64,000 nt of DNA from Micropterix aruncella (taxonomy: Eukaryota; Arthropoda; Insecta; Lepidoptera; Micropterigidae): contig OX155955.1 of the NCBI GenBank assembly GCA_944548615.1, positions 1,707,288 through 1,771,287 of the forward strand, read 5' to 3'. Each line of letters begins with the position of its first letter. Position 1 is the first letter of the stretch. The notes under the pieces are model-generated. The model was given only the letters and a program-made list of their open reading frames with translations. It was not told the DNA's origin and did not search any database. A program made the translations under genes and the position numbers. Shown here piece after piece: positions 55,150 to 64,000 of this stretch.

Positions 55150-55690
55150 AGAAGAATTACACATCATTATACATTCCTGGGGTGACGGGTTCGCCTGTTG
55201 TAGGTGAGTAGGTACTCCAAACTATAGTATTGAGTAATCTAATACCCATGTATAATCGATGCTAGAATATAGAGGAGTAGATGTCCTTTTTCTATCCACT
55301 TGCAAGCTGCAATCAAACGTTAGTGTAGAATCTCGTTGCTAGTTAGTACGACTTGTATTCTGCTAAGACGGTATGGCGAGGAGAGTGGAGGGAAATTATT
55401 TCACCGCACAAAGTCGCACAAAGAGCCCTCGCCGTGTAATAACATTGTATGCAGATGTGTTCTCAGGCTTCAGTTTCAGTGGCAACAATAGCATGAAAGC
55501 AGGTATGTTTTTATTATGGAGGTAAAAGCTCTTCTGCTCGGATTAATGACACTGAGTAGAATTCGTAATGCTTCCATCAAGCGAGCGCGACGAAATTGAA
55601 GTTTTCGTAATGTGATTGCAAGAATTACACAACCGAAAATACAATATAAAACGATAGGGATTTCACGCTGTAGCACATTATTAAATAATG
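55150..55690 (+). repeat. local duplication, left copy
   Basis: Matches 56380-56890 in order and spacing: 'gctagaata.agaggagtag', 'caatcaaacgttag', 'gctagttagtacgacttg', 'gccctcgccgtgtaa', 'aacattgtatgcagatg' and 'agaattcgtaatgcttcc'. The offset is about 1.21 kb. It begins with the 5' tip of a GC650 element. Confidence 0.8.
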
Positions 55691-55779
55691 TCGACTATAT
55701 AGTCGATATCTCACGGCTGGCTTCCTTTGCAAAACCTATCTGTAAACGGTGATAATCGGTACTTCCGGAATAATCTCGT

Positions 55780-56430
55780 TCAGTTGGTCTACTAAGACCC
55801 GCCTCGTACTCTGGGGATCGGCCCAATTCACCGTCCAGCTCCTGTCCAGTAGCCTTTACTAATGAGGGTCTACCCCTGTAAGGACTCTGTTTCCCAGGCT
55901 ACGGCTGGTTGATCAGTTTCCACTGAGGGATGACCTTCGGGCGCTCCTGGGCGGTTTGCGCGCTGAGCGGCGTCAACCTATCTACTATGCACTCCGGTGA
56001 AAAACCAGGCGAGGGGGTCTAGAAATGATCTTTTACGTTTCCTAAGTAATGAGAAAGGTTGTTGACCAAATGTCAGCTACTGTTGAAACGACTCTATGGC
56101 TACCCGATCCCTGGTGATAGTCAGGCAAAGGTATTGGCAATACATTCGACTTGAATTACCACTTATATTAGGTGGCAGTGCAAGCGACTTCGGACCTGTA
56201 ATCAGTAGGGAGGTCGGACAAATCCTGCTAAATCTGGTAGTGAGGGCGCGAGGCTGCCCGCTGTTTCGACTTCCCAGTGCCTCGCATTAGGGCGTTGAAC
56301 TATCACAGGCAAGTGGCGTAGCTAGAAGGTGGACTGTTTCGACTTCAAGTATCTAGTTTCACCCCACGGTTGAAAGAACGGTCAATATTGTTATACCTTT
56401 CTGAAGTGGCGGGTTCACCTGTTGTAGGTA
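55780..56430 (-). repeat. GC650 diverged copy f
   Basis: In reverse: 'gggcgctcctgggcggtttgcgcgctgagcggcg', 'gtgcaagcgacttcgga', 'ggcgtagctagaaggtggactg' and 'ggcgggttcacctgttgtag' appear in GC650 order, with several indels. It lies between the two duplicated blocks. Confidence 0.7.
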
Positions 56431-56890
56431 ACATATCCATATATATTGCGTTGATCAATCTAATACCCTGTATATTAATGCTAGAATACAGAGGAGTAGT
56501 TGTCTTATTTATATCCACTTGCAAACCGCAATCAAACGTTAGGGAAGAATCTCATTGCTAGTTAGTACGACTTGCACTCTACTAAGACGGTGCGGTTCGG
56601 AGAGTGGTTGGAAATTATTTCACCGCACAAAGAAGTCGCACAAAGCGCAGTCTGCACAAAGAGCCCTCGCCGTGTAACAACATTGTATGCAGATGCGTTC
56701 TCAGGCTTCGGTTTCAGCGGCAACAATAGCATGAAAACAGGTGTGCTTTTATTATGGAGGTAAGAGCTCTCCTGCTCGGATTATGTAATTACTTTGAGTA
56801 GAATTCGTAATGCTTCCGTCTAGCGGGCGCGACTAAATTGACGTTTCCTAATGTGATTAAAAGAATTATATAACCGACAATGGAGATTTC
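56380..56890 (+). repeat. local duplication, right copy
   Basis: Second copy of the 55150-55690 block with scattered substitutions and an extra short 'gcgcagtctgcacaaag' segment. A 63-codon frame (56572-56763) is not preserved cleanly in the left copy. Confidence 0.78.
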
Positions 56891-57074
56891 ACGCTGTGCA
56901 GTAACATTATACAGGATATATATATATATAAAAAAATTATGTGGATATGTTGGATAACTTTTTGGTATCTGAAGTGCAAAACTTTCCTGGTTAAAACCAA
57001 AGAACATGAATTTAGCAGAAAGGTGCCATGTCCAATACGACTCTGCCAAGAGTTCGTGTCCCTCACAAATTGAT

Positions 57075-57385
57075 GTGATATGAATTGCCCCCCACAGCAT
57101 AGTTTGAGCCCGATGGACTTTTTCTTATGCGGATATCTCATATCCAAAGTGTACGTCATTAATCCGACTTCACTGTCGCAGTTGAGAGAAAATATCCGTT
57201 ACGAAACGACAGCCTTCACGGAGGCTACATGCCGAGCCGTCATGAGAATATTTGTTGTTCGCTTTTGTAAAGAACTTCCTAAAGTGGGTATTTTAATATT
57301 TAATAAAGATTTCATCGACATACGTCAACCTTTCTTTTATATTGATACATCATTTATAAGATATCTTTTGAGACATCCCGAATAG
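57075..57385 (+). pseudogene. mariner/Tc1-superfamily transposase fragment
   Basis: The frame 57080-57385 reads LSPMDFFLCGYLISKVYV, then NPTSLSQLRENIRYE, closely resembling the C-terminal PLDFFLWGYLK..VY...P.S...L...I region of mariner-like DDE transposases. The N terminus, the first catalytic Asp region and any TIRs are missing. Confidence 0.65.
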
Positions 57386-57534
57386 TCGATGTCTTCAGGG
57401 CTGGTTTTTTTTTGCAAAAACTATTTGTAAACGGTAATTTTGTAAGGTTAGAATGAAACGGTAATTTTGTAAGGTTTTGAGCTGTAGCAATCCTGTGAAT
57501 AAACTTCGGTAAAAGATAAAATCGTAATATTCAA

Positions 57535-57960
57535 AAATAATAATAATAATCTCTTTATTTCCACTTAAGAATAAATACTAAAGGCTAGCTTATTGTCACA
57601 TGGCAATATATTACAACTAACCTAATCACAGTGCAGTGGAACATGGGCGCGTCGATGAAATAAATTTTATTAAAGAAATAAGTTTAAATGTATAAAATAC
57701 AAACTGCTATTTTTAAAACTAAGGATCCAAAAGAAGAGGAAATTGGGAAAGGAAGAAGAGAGAAGGGGGGTAACTGGTTACTTCTTAGAAAAGTATTGCT
57801 TTTTGAGGTGAATCTTGATTGATTATAACGAAGGTGAGTTTCGTATGTTTAATGGCAGATCGTTCCAGAGATTCGCACCATGGACCAGAAAGAGTAGGAG
57901 TAGAAACCAGTATTATGGCAAGGAATTTTAAGTAAATTCTGAATCTAAGAGTCTACCCTA
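57535..57960 (-). pseudogene. LINE 3'-end fragment with (AAT)n tail
   Basis: An (AAT)n microsatellite at about 57535-57552 is the minus-strand tail. Upstream in that orientation, 57885-57835 reads GANLWNDLPLNIRNSPS, a classic C-terminal motif of CR1/jockey-group ORF2. A related degenerate copy lies at 60480-60660. Confidence 0.65.
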
Positions 57961-58970
57961 TCGTGTCACTACTTGGTATTTTATGCTAATAGTAATTTTA
58001 TAATTTACATTTTTTCTGCACTGCGACAAATGTTTCGCGCTACAAGATCCATAACAGAACGTAGGCAGATAAGGACGGCACTTATCGTTACGTTACACAC
58101 TGCATATAATACGGCAGTCACATCAACATTTGTAGCTGTAACATAGCACATCCTATTCAATTGATATTTGCCGTGAAGCTCGATTCAATAGAGACGTTCA
58201 TTGCCGTGTTGGCTCTGAACAATACCCTCTTTCTCCACATGCCACCCTCTCCTCCTCCACATCTCCAGCCAATTCAAAAATAAAATACAATAGACACGCG
58301 AATGTTGAATTGAATATTTAGTTTACGAGTGATTACGATGAAATATATAGCAGTGAATCCAGCTTGAATGTGTCGGTTTCGGAAAACGCACTATAGCCAA
58401 AAATGTAAAACGTATCATAACAAATCTCTTGCACAGTCTCTCCTCTGATCTTTTATTGAATATACAGATGTGGCTCATCTCAATTTATCAAAGAAACTAC
58501 TCAACATTATCAGTACAGGTTCCATTGAAAATAGTAGCAAAAAAGAGAGTACCGCAGCACAGTATTACTTTAGATCAACGCTGCCTAACTAGGCCTAGGC
58601 CCGTACTAAGGCAAGCGTACCAAATAAACAAAGGCTTGTGCATAGGTACTTCAAAGTTCATAATTTAAAAAATAAAATTAGGTATCTAATAATATTAAAA
58701 ATTAACTAATGATAATTAACAAGGTATTTACAAATTAATCATTAATCTACAAACTAGGTCATTGATAAGTCAATGCGTCTGTCAGTCTAGGATCAGTCTG
58801 CGATTAATATTTTTAAAATACTTATCATAAAATACATAATAAAATAAATAGTAAAGGAATTTAAATAACACGTGGAAAAGATAAATAATAATTAGGGATA
58901 GAAAAATAACATTGCAATATGCAAATGTATGCATACGATTCATCTTCGGTCTACTTAAATAAGTATGATT
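57961..58970. other. intergenic, nothing recognised
   Basis: AT-rich; a 79-codon frame at 58429-58668 has no recognised product. Confidence 0.35.
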
Positions 58971-58975
58971 GTGAG

Positions 58976-59395
58976 GTAGCTTGCGCGGACTTCTCCCTTA
59001 CGTAGCGGCGATACGGTGTCTATCAATTCTATCGCGAATCACGCCATCCTTTGCCCGGCTTTTCACCCAGGATCGGGTGTCCGAAAGGTCGTTTCAAGAG
59101 CAGTTGCCGTAAGGTTAACCACCCTCGCTCTAAAGGAAGCGTTACTATTGCCAGACTCCCCCGGCTGTTAGTCGGAATGAACAATCGATTAGCTGACGCC
59201 TCACGATGCGCAAGCCGTCCAGGAGCGCCGTAGGTTGACTCCTAGGGGAGACTCGCCCGCAGGCCAGCGCCCTACCCTGGCTCGCACTTCTGCGTGGAGG
59301 CCGCTGGATGGGTTTTGACCCGTGCGTTTGACCGACCCTATACAACTGGGTCTTAGGTAGACCTTCAACAGGGCCTATTAGCTCCCAAGGAACGG
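58976..59395 (+). repeat. GC650 copy g, 5'-truncated
   Basis: 'gaggtagcttgcgcgg' through 'cagggcctattagctccc' matches the last two thirds of copy c in order, with moderate divergence. Confidence 0.8.
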
Positions 59396-60300
59396 TACAG
59401 CACTGTCTGTGAACGAAAATCCTATAAATCAGATATGCAAATTGGCCATATTCAAATTAAAGAAACAATGCAGTCACCCGAGCTGTATTACATATGTATA
59501 TTGACTGAAATGAAGCTTTCGATTCAGTAGCAACAATGGGTCCGATTGCATTTCTTCGTGAACTAAAATCGGAATTACTTAATGTGAGCAAGACACGCCA
59601 ATACGTTAGAGCGGAATACAAAATGAATGATTGACACTTTTCCAGCATAAACTACCGATTCAACATAAAGCGGCATGATGTAAGGCCGGACGAAATGTTT
59701 TCAAACTAATCCGCGGAAAAAGGTAGGATCATTCATTTTACTCACCGCTCTAACGCATTGCTTTATCCCGTTCGCGTTAACTATTTTCCGATATTAATTC
59801 GCGAAGAAACGCAATCGAGCTCAATATCAGCTACTGGAGTCGTTTACAGATATACAACAGTATATCGTTAGGAGTATACAACAGGCAGACCTATTAAAAA
59901 GAAACAAAGAATCTCATAAATTCTATTTCTGACGACGGATACTTTCGTTTTGACGATGTTTACTCCTACTCTTATAATGATTTTGCTAAACGCTCCCTGG
60001 ACACGCTGGACACAATGAATAGTGTCTTCTCCTCTCTCGCTCGTCTCATCGCTTAGTGTCTTCATTTCATCGATATCTTCAAAAACGTTTAAAGTTTTAA
60101 GTGCTCCTCATTGTTGTGTCAAAAATGTAAGTACTCAAAATTTAGTTTTTACATAAGTACTTTTCAACTACCTGGATACAATTCTACATATTTAGCAGTC
60201 AGAATCTTATTTTTAATTTCCATAGCCTAACCTAAAAAAATATATTTTTTTATAATTTTACTTTACCGGCCTACCAACCAACGAGGAGGTGAAGTATTGT
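59396..60300. other. intergenic, nothing recognised
   Basis: No gene or classified element seen. Confidence 0.35.
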
Positions 60301-60309
60301 GAAGTCATT

Positions 60310-60660
60310 TGATTGAGCAGATATTTAACATGCAGGCATCATTTGGTCTTGGCAAGCGTTGAAAAGATTGTTGTTAAAATCGGTTCACCAGAAGGCGCGT
60401 TAGTCATATTTTAATCTCGAAATATTACACTTAGATACTTGAAATTTGATACACAGGTGCCTTGTCGGGTACACAGGTGGTAGAAATCACTTTTTAGAAA
60501 AGTAGTAATTTTTGAGGTGTGTCTTGAATGATTGTAACTATGATGAGTTTAGTATGTTTGCTGGGAGATCATCTCAGACTATTGCATTATGGACACAGAA
60601 AGAGAAATAGAAATCAGTATTATGGCAGGGAATTTTGAGTATATTGTCTATGGCTGACCA
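60310..60660. pseudogene. LINE-related debris
   Basis: 60310-60450 repeats the 14270-14480 sequence. 60480-60660 read on the minus strand gives DDLPANILNSS-like text with stops, a decayed LINE C terminus related to 57835-57885. Confidence 0.5.
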
Positions 60661-60829
60661 AAGTACGAGACAGTGGGAACTTAATGGTTCGAAAAGTTCA
60701 TGGAGTTAGGATGGTGTGTTTTGGGGGAGTACTGAATAGAGGAGAGCAAATGAAGGGTTACTGGGATAAATGATCGAAGTTTTAAAAATAAAAGGTGATA
60801 CTAATGCCGTTTCATGGCTTTTTCCGAAA

Positions 60830-61020
60830 TGAATGAAGGATATTCGTCAGTTGTTCGTGAAACAATGCCTAATATATTTTTACAAGACTTTAGAGAAACG
60901 TTCCCGAAGCCAGCAGCAAAGACCAACTAGAATGGCTGGACGGATGAACTATGTAATTCCTCACGTACATAAAACCTTTGCCCAAAGAGAGTTGTATTCC
61001 ATCGCTCCCATTTTTTAAAA
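60830..61020 (+). pseudogene. LINE ORF2 C-terminal fragment
   Basis: The frame ending at 61018 includes NYVIPHVHKTFAQRELYSIAPIF, the 'N..IP...K..FG.RS..Y.AP..WN' region near the end of jockey/CR1 RT proteins, then a stop. No flanking RT motifs. Confidence 0.5.
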
Positions 61021-61139
61021 ATACTTTTGAAGAGTCAGTAAAATATGTTCAAAATGTACACCTATTAGACAAAAATAAAAAAATGGCTACTTTACGATGT
61101 AGGTCGTGCAAAGACTGAAATGGAATTGCTTCATACAAT

Positions 61140-61230
61140 AATTTAAAATATGTAGTGTATGTGTATGTGTGTATATCATATATGTATGTATGTATGTTTG
61201 AATGTGTATATGTGTATGTAACTAACCCTT
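61140..61230 (+). repeat. (GTAT/TATG)n microsatellite
   Basis: Tandem 'tgtatgtgtatgtgtgtatat' words followed by 'atgtatgtatgtatgtt'. Confidence 0.6.
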
Positions 61231-61484
61231 ATATATTTGTATTAATATATTTACTATTTTATGGCATTATCTTAGTGTTAGTATTGAAAGTAGTATATTA
61301 GTCAAATAACGTCAGTACTACTCAAAAAACAAAGGTAGTATATTTCGTATGCCCAGATACAGGCTGTTCGGTCTAGTTGGGCATTCGTCTAGAATGATCG
61401 TATGGGTTGTGTTCATTTCCTATTGCTTATATAAACAGTTACAAATTATATCTGTACGATCATACTGTTAAATCTCTACCTAAC

Positions 61485-62135
61485 GGGCCCATGATGGGTT
61501 GGCCACGAAGACCCATGTGTTCAGGGTCGGTCACACTCACGGGTCAACACCCATCCGACGGCCTCCACGCACGGGGTGCGAACGTGGATAGGACTCTGGC
61601 CCTGGTCAGTTTCCCCTGGGAATCAAACCTCTGGCGCTTCTGGACGGTCTGCGCACCGTGCGGCGCAAGCCAATCGATTGTGCACTCCGACTAACAGTCG
61701 GGGGAGTCTGGAAACTGTATTGTTTCCTATAGAGCGGGGGTGGTTGCGTACCTTACGGCGACTGCTCTTGAAATGACCATTGGCCATCCGATCCCGGGTT
61801 AGAGGCGGGCAAAGGACGCCATGGTCCGCGATAGATTCGGTATTCACCGTTTCACCGCTTCGTAAGGGAGAGGATTGCGCAAGCGACCTCGAACTCGGAA
61901 CCAATCGAGAGACCGGAGAAATCTGGTCACAATTGGTGGTTAGGGCGCGAGTGCCGCCCGCCAGGTAACATACCTGGCTATCTCGCGGTAAGGCATTGGT
62001 CTCTAACGGGTTGTGGCATAGCTAGACGTCGGATTGTTTTGTCCAAAGTCTTCTACGCTCACTCCAGGGAGATAGAACGACTAATCGTTAAAACTCCCTG
62101 TGGTGACGGGCTCGCCCGTTGTAGTCGACACCTCA
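61485..62135 (-). repeat. GC650 family, full-length copy i
   Basis: Reverse of the family from 'gggcccatgatgggttggcc' to 'gtgacgggctcgcccgttgtag'. Closest relative in the window is copy e. Confidence 0.85.
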
Positions 62136-62139
62136 AGAT

Positions 62140-62800
62140 GTTAACTCTCTACCAGTAATAATAATATGAAATAAATAAATAATTGAAGCATGAACCGCTT
62201 TTCGAAGAACGATCACATGCTCTTAAATGAAGAGAGAAGAAAACGTGTGACGGGAAAGAATGATCAAAGTCAACGCGGTGATTGTGGACATTGATCGTTA
62301 TTTCCCTCATGCCCATAGGCCGGGTACCTCGATGAACCTCCGGTTGACGCCGAGAAGGAACTGTGATGGGAAATACTTATCAAGGCCAATGACTTTTCGC
62401 CGTTTTCGCTTTTTATAGAGGCATAATTTGAGTATAATGTATTTTTTTTTAAACGATTATATTATTATTACTATATTATAGTTTATTTTCTGAGGTGGAA
62501 TTTAAATTAATATTTTTTTAACAAATTCGAATATGCTTGCTTTATACACAACACATTTTTACACTTTACCAAACCCTTGTTAGAGTGTATTTTATTGATA
62601 GCAAATTTTAATAATGAAATTAGCAGAAATAGTATTAGGAAAAAGTTGATTTGACCATTCTTCCCCGTAACCCTTTAAGTATATGAAAATTTCTCTCTTG
62701 GTGTACTGGCAACTTGGTACTTGGCATTAAACATCATATACAACATAACTTTTTCTGCCTTTCGTTTATTGCTATTTTTTCTTTTGCCGACAGTTTTCTG
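62140..62800. other. intergenic upstream of a CpG-rich promoter
   Basis: AT-rich, no gene seen. Confidence 0.35.
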
Positions 62801-62804
62801 TTAA

Positions 62805-62929
62805 AAGTGGCGCCATCGGAAGTTGGGTCGGGCCGCGCGCGCGCGCCGGTGCTGCCGTGACACGGATGACGTCAGCGGCGCGCGCGCATCATCGTCATCA
62901 TCATCAACAACAACAACCCCGAAGCACGC
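62805..62929 (+). promoter_or_regulatory. CpG-rich promoter/5' UTR with CRE and ETS-like sites
   Basis: 'gcgccatcggaagttg' (ETS-like GGAAGT, about 62817), a (GC)n run (about 62834-62846) and a perfect CRE TGACGTCA (62867-62874) in a CpG-rich block directly before the first ATG. Trinucleotide 'atc' and 'aac' repeats make up the probable 5' UTR. Confidence 0.6.
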
Positions 62930-62944
62930 ATGAGACATCCGAAG

Positions 62945-63092
62945 ATGGTGAAGGCGGACAAGTCTGTGTCCACGGAGGAGCTGGGCGATGTCGCAAAGCC
63001 TCAGTTCGGGGCTTTGCTCGCCGCCCTCGTCGAGGGCAAAGCGGCCTCGTTTAGGAATGAAGGCCACAAGATCGGCGTTAATGGAGTTACCG
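62945..63092 (+). CDS. first coding exon of an unidentified gene (partial)
   Basis: ATG at 62945 has a good context (GAAGATGG); an in-frame ATG at 62930 adds five residues. Encodes MVKADKSVSTEELGDVAKPQ and then FGALLAALVEGKAASFRNEG, 49 codons plus one base, ending at CCG before a GTATGA donor (63093). High GC and dense CpG contrast with the flanking DNA and support a real exon. I do not recognise the protein. Downstream exons are not visible to 64000. Confidence 0.6.
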
Positions 63093-64000
63093 GTATGATA
63101 TTGAAAATTCTCGTTTTCATTTTCGATTCTTAACCTTTACACACCTGACAATTAAAAATAATGAAGTCATTGAGTCCTGAACTATTTTTTGTCTTGCCTT
63201 GGCGAAAAAGTGGTAGATCCTGGTATTTTAGACTTTTAGTGAATATAAGTTTTCTGTTTTTTTAAAAAAACATAAATGGTACCCAAAAAATTTTAATTGA
63301 TAAATACAAAAAGAGGGAACTTTCATAGATATAAATGATAAGTCATTTAAACGGTACTCCCTTATTTGTCTGGGTTAGGAACTTATTATCACTCACAAAA
63401 TTGTGTGGGCAGTGTCTGAAAAGGATAGGTATAGACTACTGAAGTTGGTGGTAGTCTATTGTTTTATTACACGACTGTGAAACAAATAGTTTTAAAAAAC
63501 ACTAAAAACACGCTTTTGGGCTATGATACGATATTCACATACATACGGCTATGATACGATATTCCATCATGGAATGCCAGTGCCTATCTTCCGGCTTCAT
63601 CATCAGACCTTGAAACCTAATCGTGGTCAAAGTTCATTACAAGACTTTTCTAACAAGTCCAAACACAGCTATGATTCGATGTTCCATCATGAAGTTCCAG
63701 TTCATATCTTCCGACTCCATCATCAGATCAGTTCGACAGTACCATATTATTGTATTGTCATCAGAACTACATACAGCTGCCAATTTTCATGACGCTACGA
63801 TCCTCGGAAGATGGTTAAATTAGTTACCTTAGACTCGATTACATAGTTACATACTGGTAGACCTTAATAAAAGCGTGTTAAAAAAGAATGTAATGTGTTC
63901 AGGGCTCATCTATGTATGCTTCCCGTTCAACATAACTTATAATTTCAACATTACTTCTAAATCATTATTTCATCCCGACTGTCATGGGGTACGTAACTGT
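63093..64000 (+). other. probable first intron with a repeated 118-bp motif
   Basis: Contains two units of 'agctatga(t/t)(a/t)cgat.ttccatcatg.a.t.ccagt.c.tatcttccg.ct.catcatcaga' at about 63551 and 63669, followed by 'gctgccaattttcatgacgctacgatcctcgg', a transposon-like 3' tail ending near 'aataaaagcgtgttaaaaaag'. No further exon is recognised. Confidence 0.45.

Noticed and set aside
16184..61904. A shared ORF across GC650 copies (16184-16525 plus; 22213-22494 and 61623-61904 minus; 59051-59233 plus), with a common ARCADRP-type ending
   Set aside because: Comparing 22213-22494 with 61623-61904 I count 18 substitutions causing 13 amino-acid changes, with no bias toward silent sites. The frame is open by composition, not by protein selection.
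62027..62120. Pol III A/B boxes in GC650 (TGGCATAGCTAG and GGGCTCGCCCG)
   Set aside because: The B-box match is poor, spacing is too long, and the pair sits at the end of the element in that orientation, unlike a SINE head.

Overview
This window is eukaryotic, almost certainly insect and most likely lepidopteran (moth or butterfly). The basis is AT-rich intergenic DNA, an interrupted nuclear gene (CHMP5/Vps60) with canonical GT-AG introns, and a transposon load typical of Lepidoptera: Helitrons ending in CTAG with 5' ends like TCTATA or TCCTACTAATATTATAAA, jockey/CR1-type LINEs, a CHCC-gag Ty3/gypsy element, a Penelope-like element, a tRNA-derived SINE, and hAT, piggyBac and Harbinger MITEs. 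There is no prokaryotic operon structure and no CRISPR array.

Layout. 1-3.4 kb: unassigned AT-rich DNA, then Helitron-like repeats with poly-C tracts. 3.4-5.1 kb: a fragment of an unclassified GC-rich repeat (here called the GC650 family) and a GC-rich island with an exact 60-bp repeat. 5.2-8.3 kb: minus-strand LINE A with a 32-nt oligo(A) tail and one frameshift between endonuclease and reverse transcriptase. 8.5-13.4 kb: intergenic, with several strong hairpins and a tandem repeat. 13.4-18.6 kb: CHMP5 on the minus strand, five coding exons (226 aa), with LINE and GC650 copies in its introns. 18.7-27.5 kb: palindromic MITEs, Helitrons, a Harbinger-type MITE and GC650 copy e. 27.1-34.0 kb: a three-level nest, in which a 144-147-bp tandem repeat is interrupted by a hAT MITE (8-bp TSD), itself interrupted by a nearly intact 5.56-kb gypsy element (5-bp TSD, LTRs differing at 2 of 417 positions). 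35.6 kb: a 5S rRNA-derived relic. 37.15-42.3 kb: plus-strand LINE B (PHD-finger ORF1, broken ORF2). 44.8-46.8 kb: piggyBac-type and hAT MITEs. 47.5-50.1 kb: a Penelope-like element with a long open RT/GIY-YIG frame. 50.2-54.9 kb: Helitron, SINE and hAT elements. 55.1-57.0 kb: a local duplication around another GC650 copy. 57-62.1 kb: mariner and LINE debris and two more GC650 copies. 62.8-63.1 kb: a CpG-rich promoter and first coding exon of an unidentified plus-strand gene that continues beyond or deep into its first intron.

The two host genes appear independent of one another. Most of the remaining DNA is transposable-element derived. The most interesting points are: the GC650 family (about a dozen copies or fragments, no coding constraint); the opposite-facing GC650 copies that flank CHMP5 exon 3 and could pair in the pre-mRNA; the A AAA AAC slippery heptamer followed directly by the gag stop in the gypsy element; its extra small 3' ORF; and several near-perfect hairpins.
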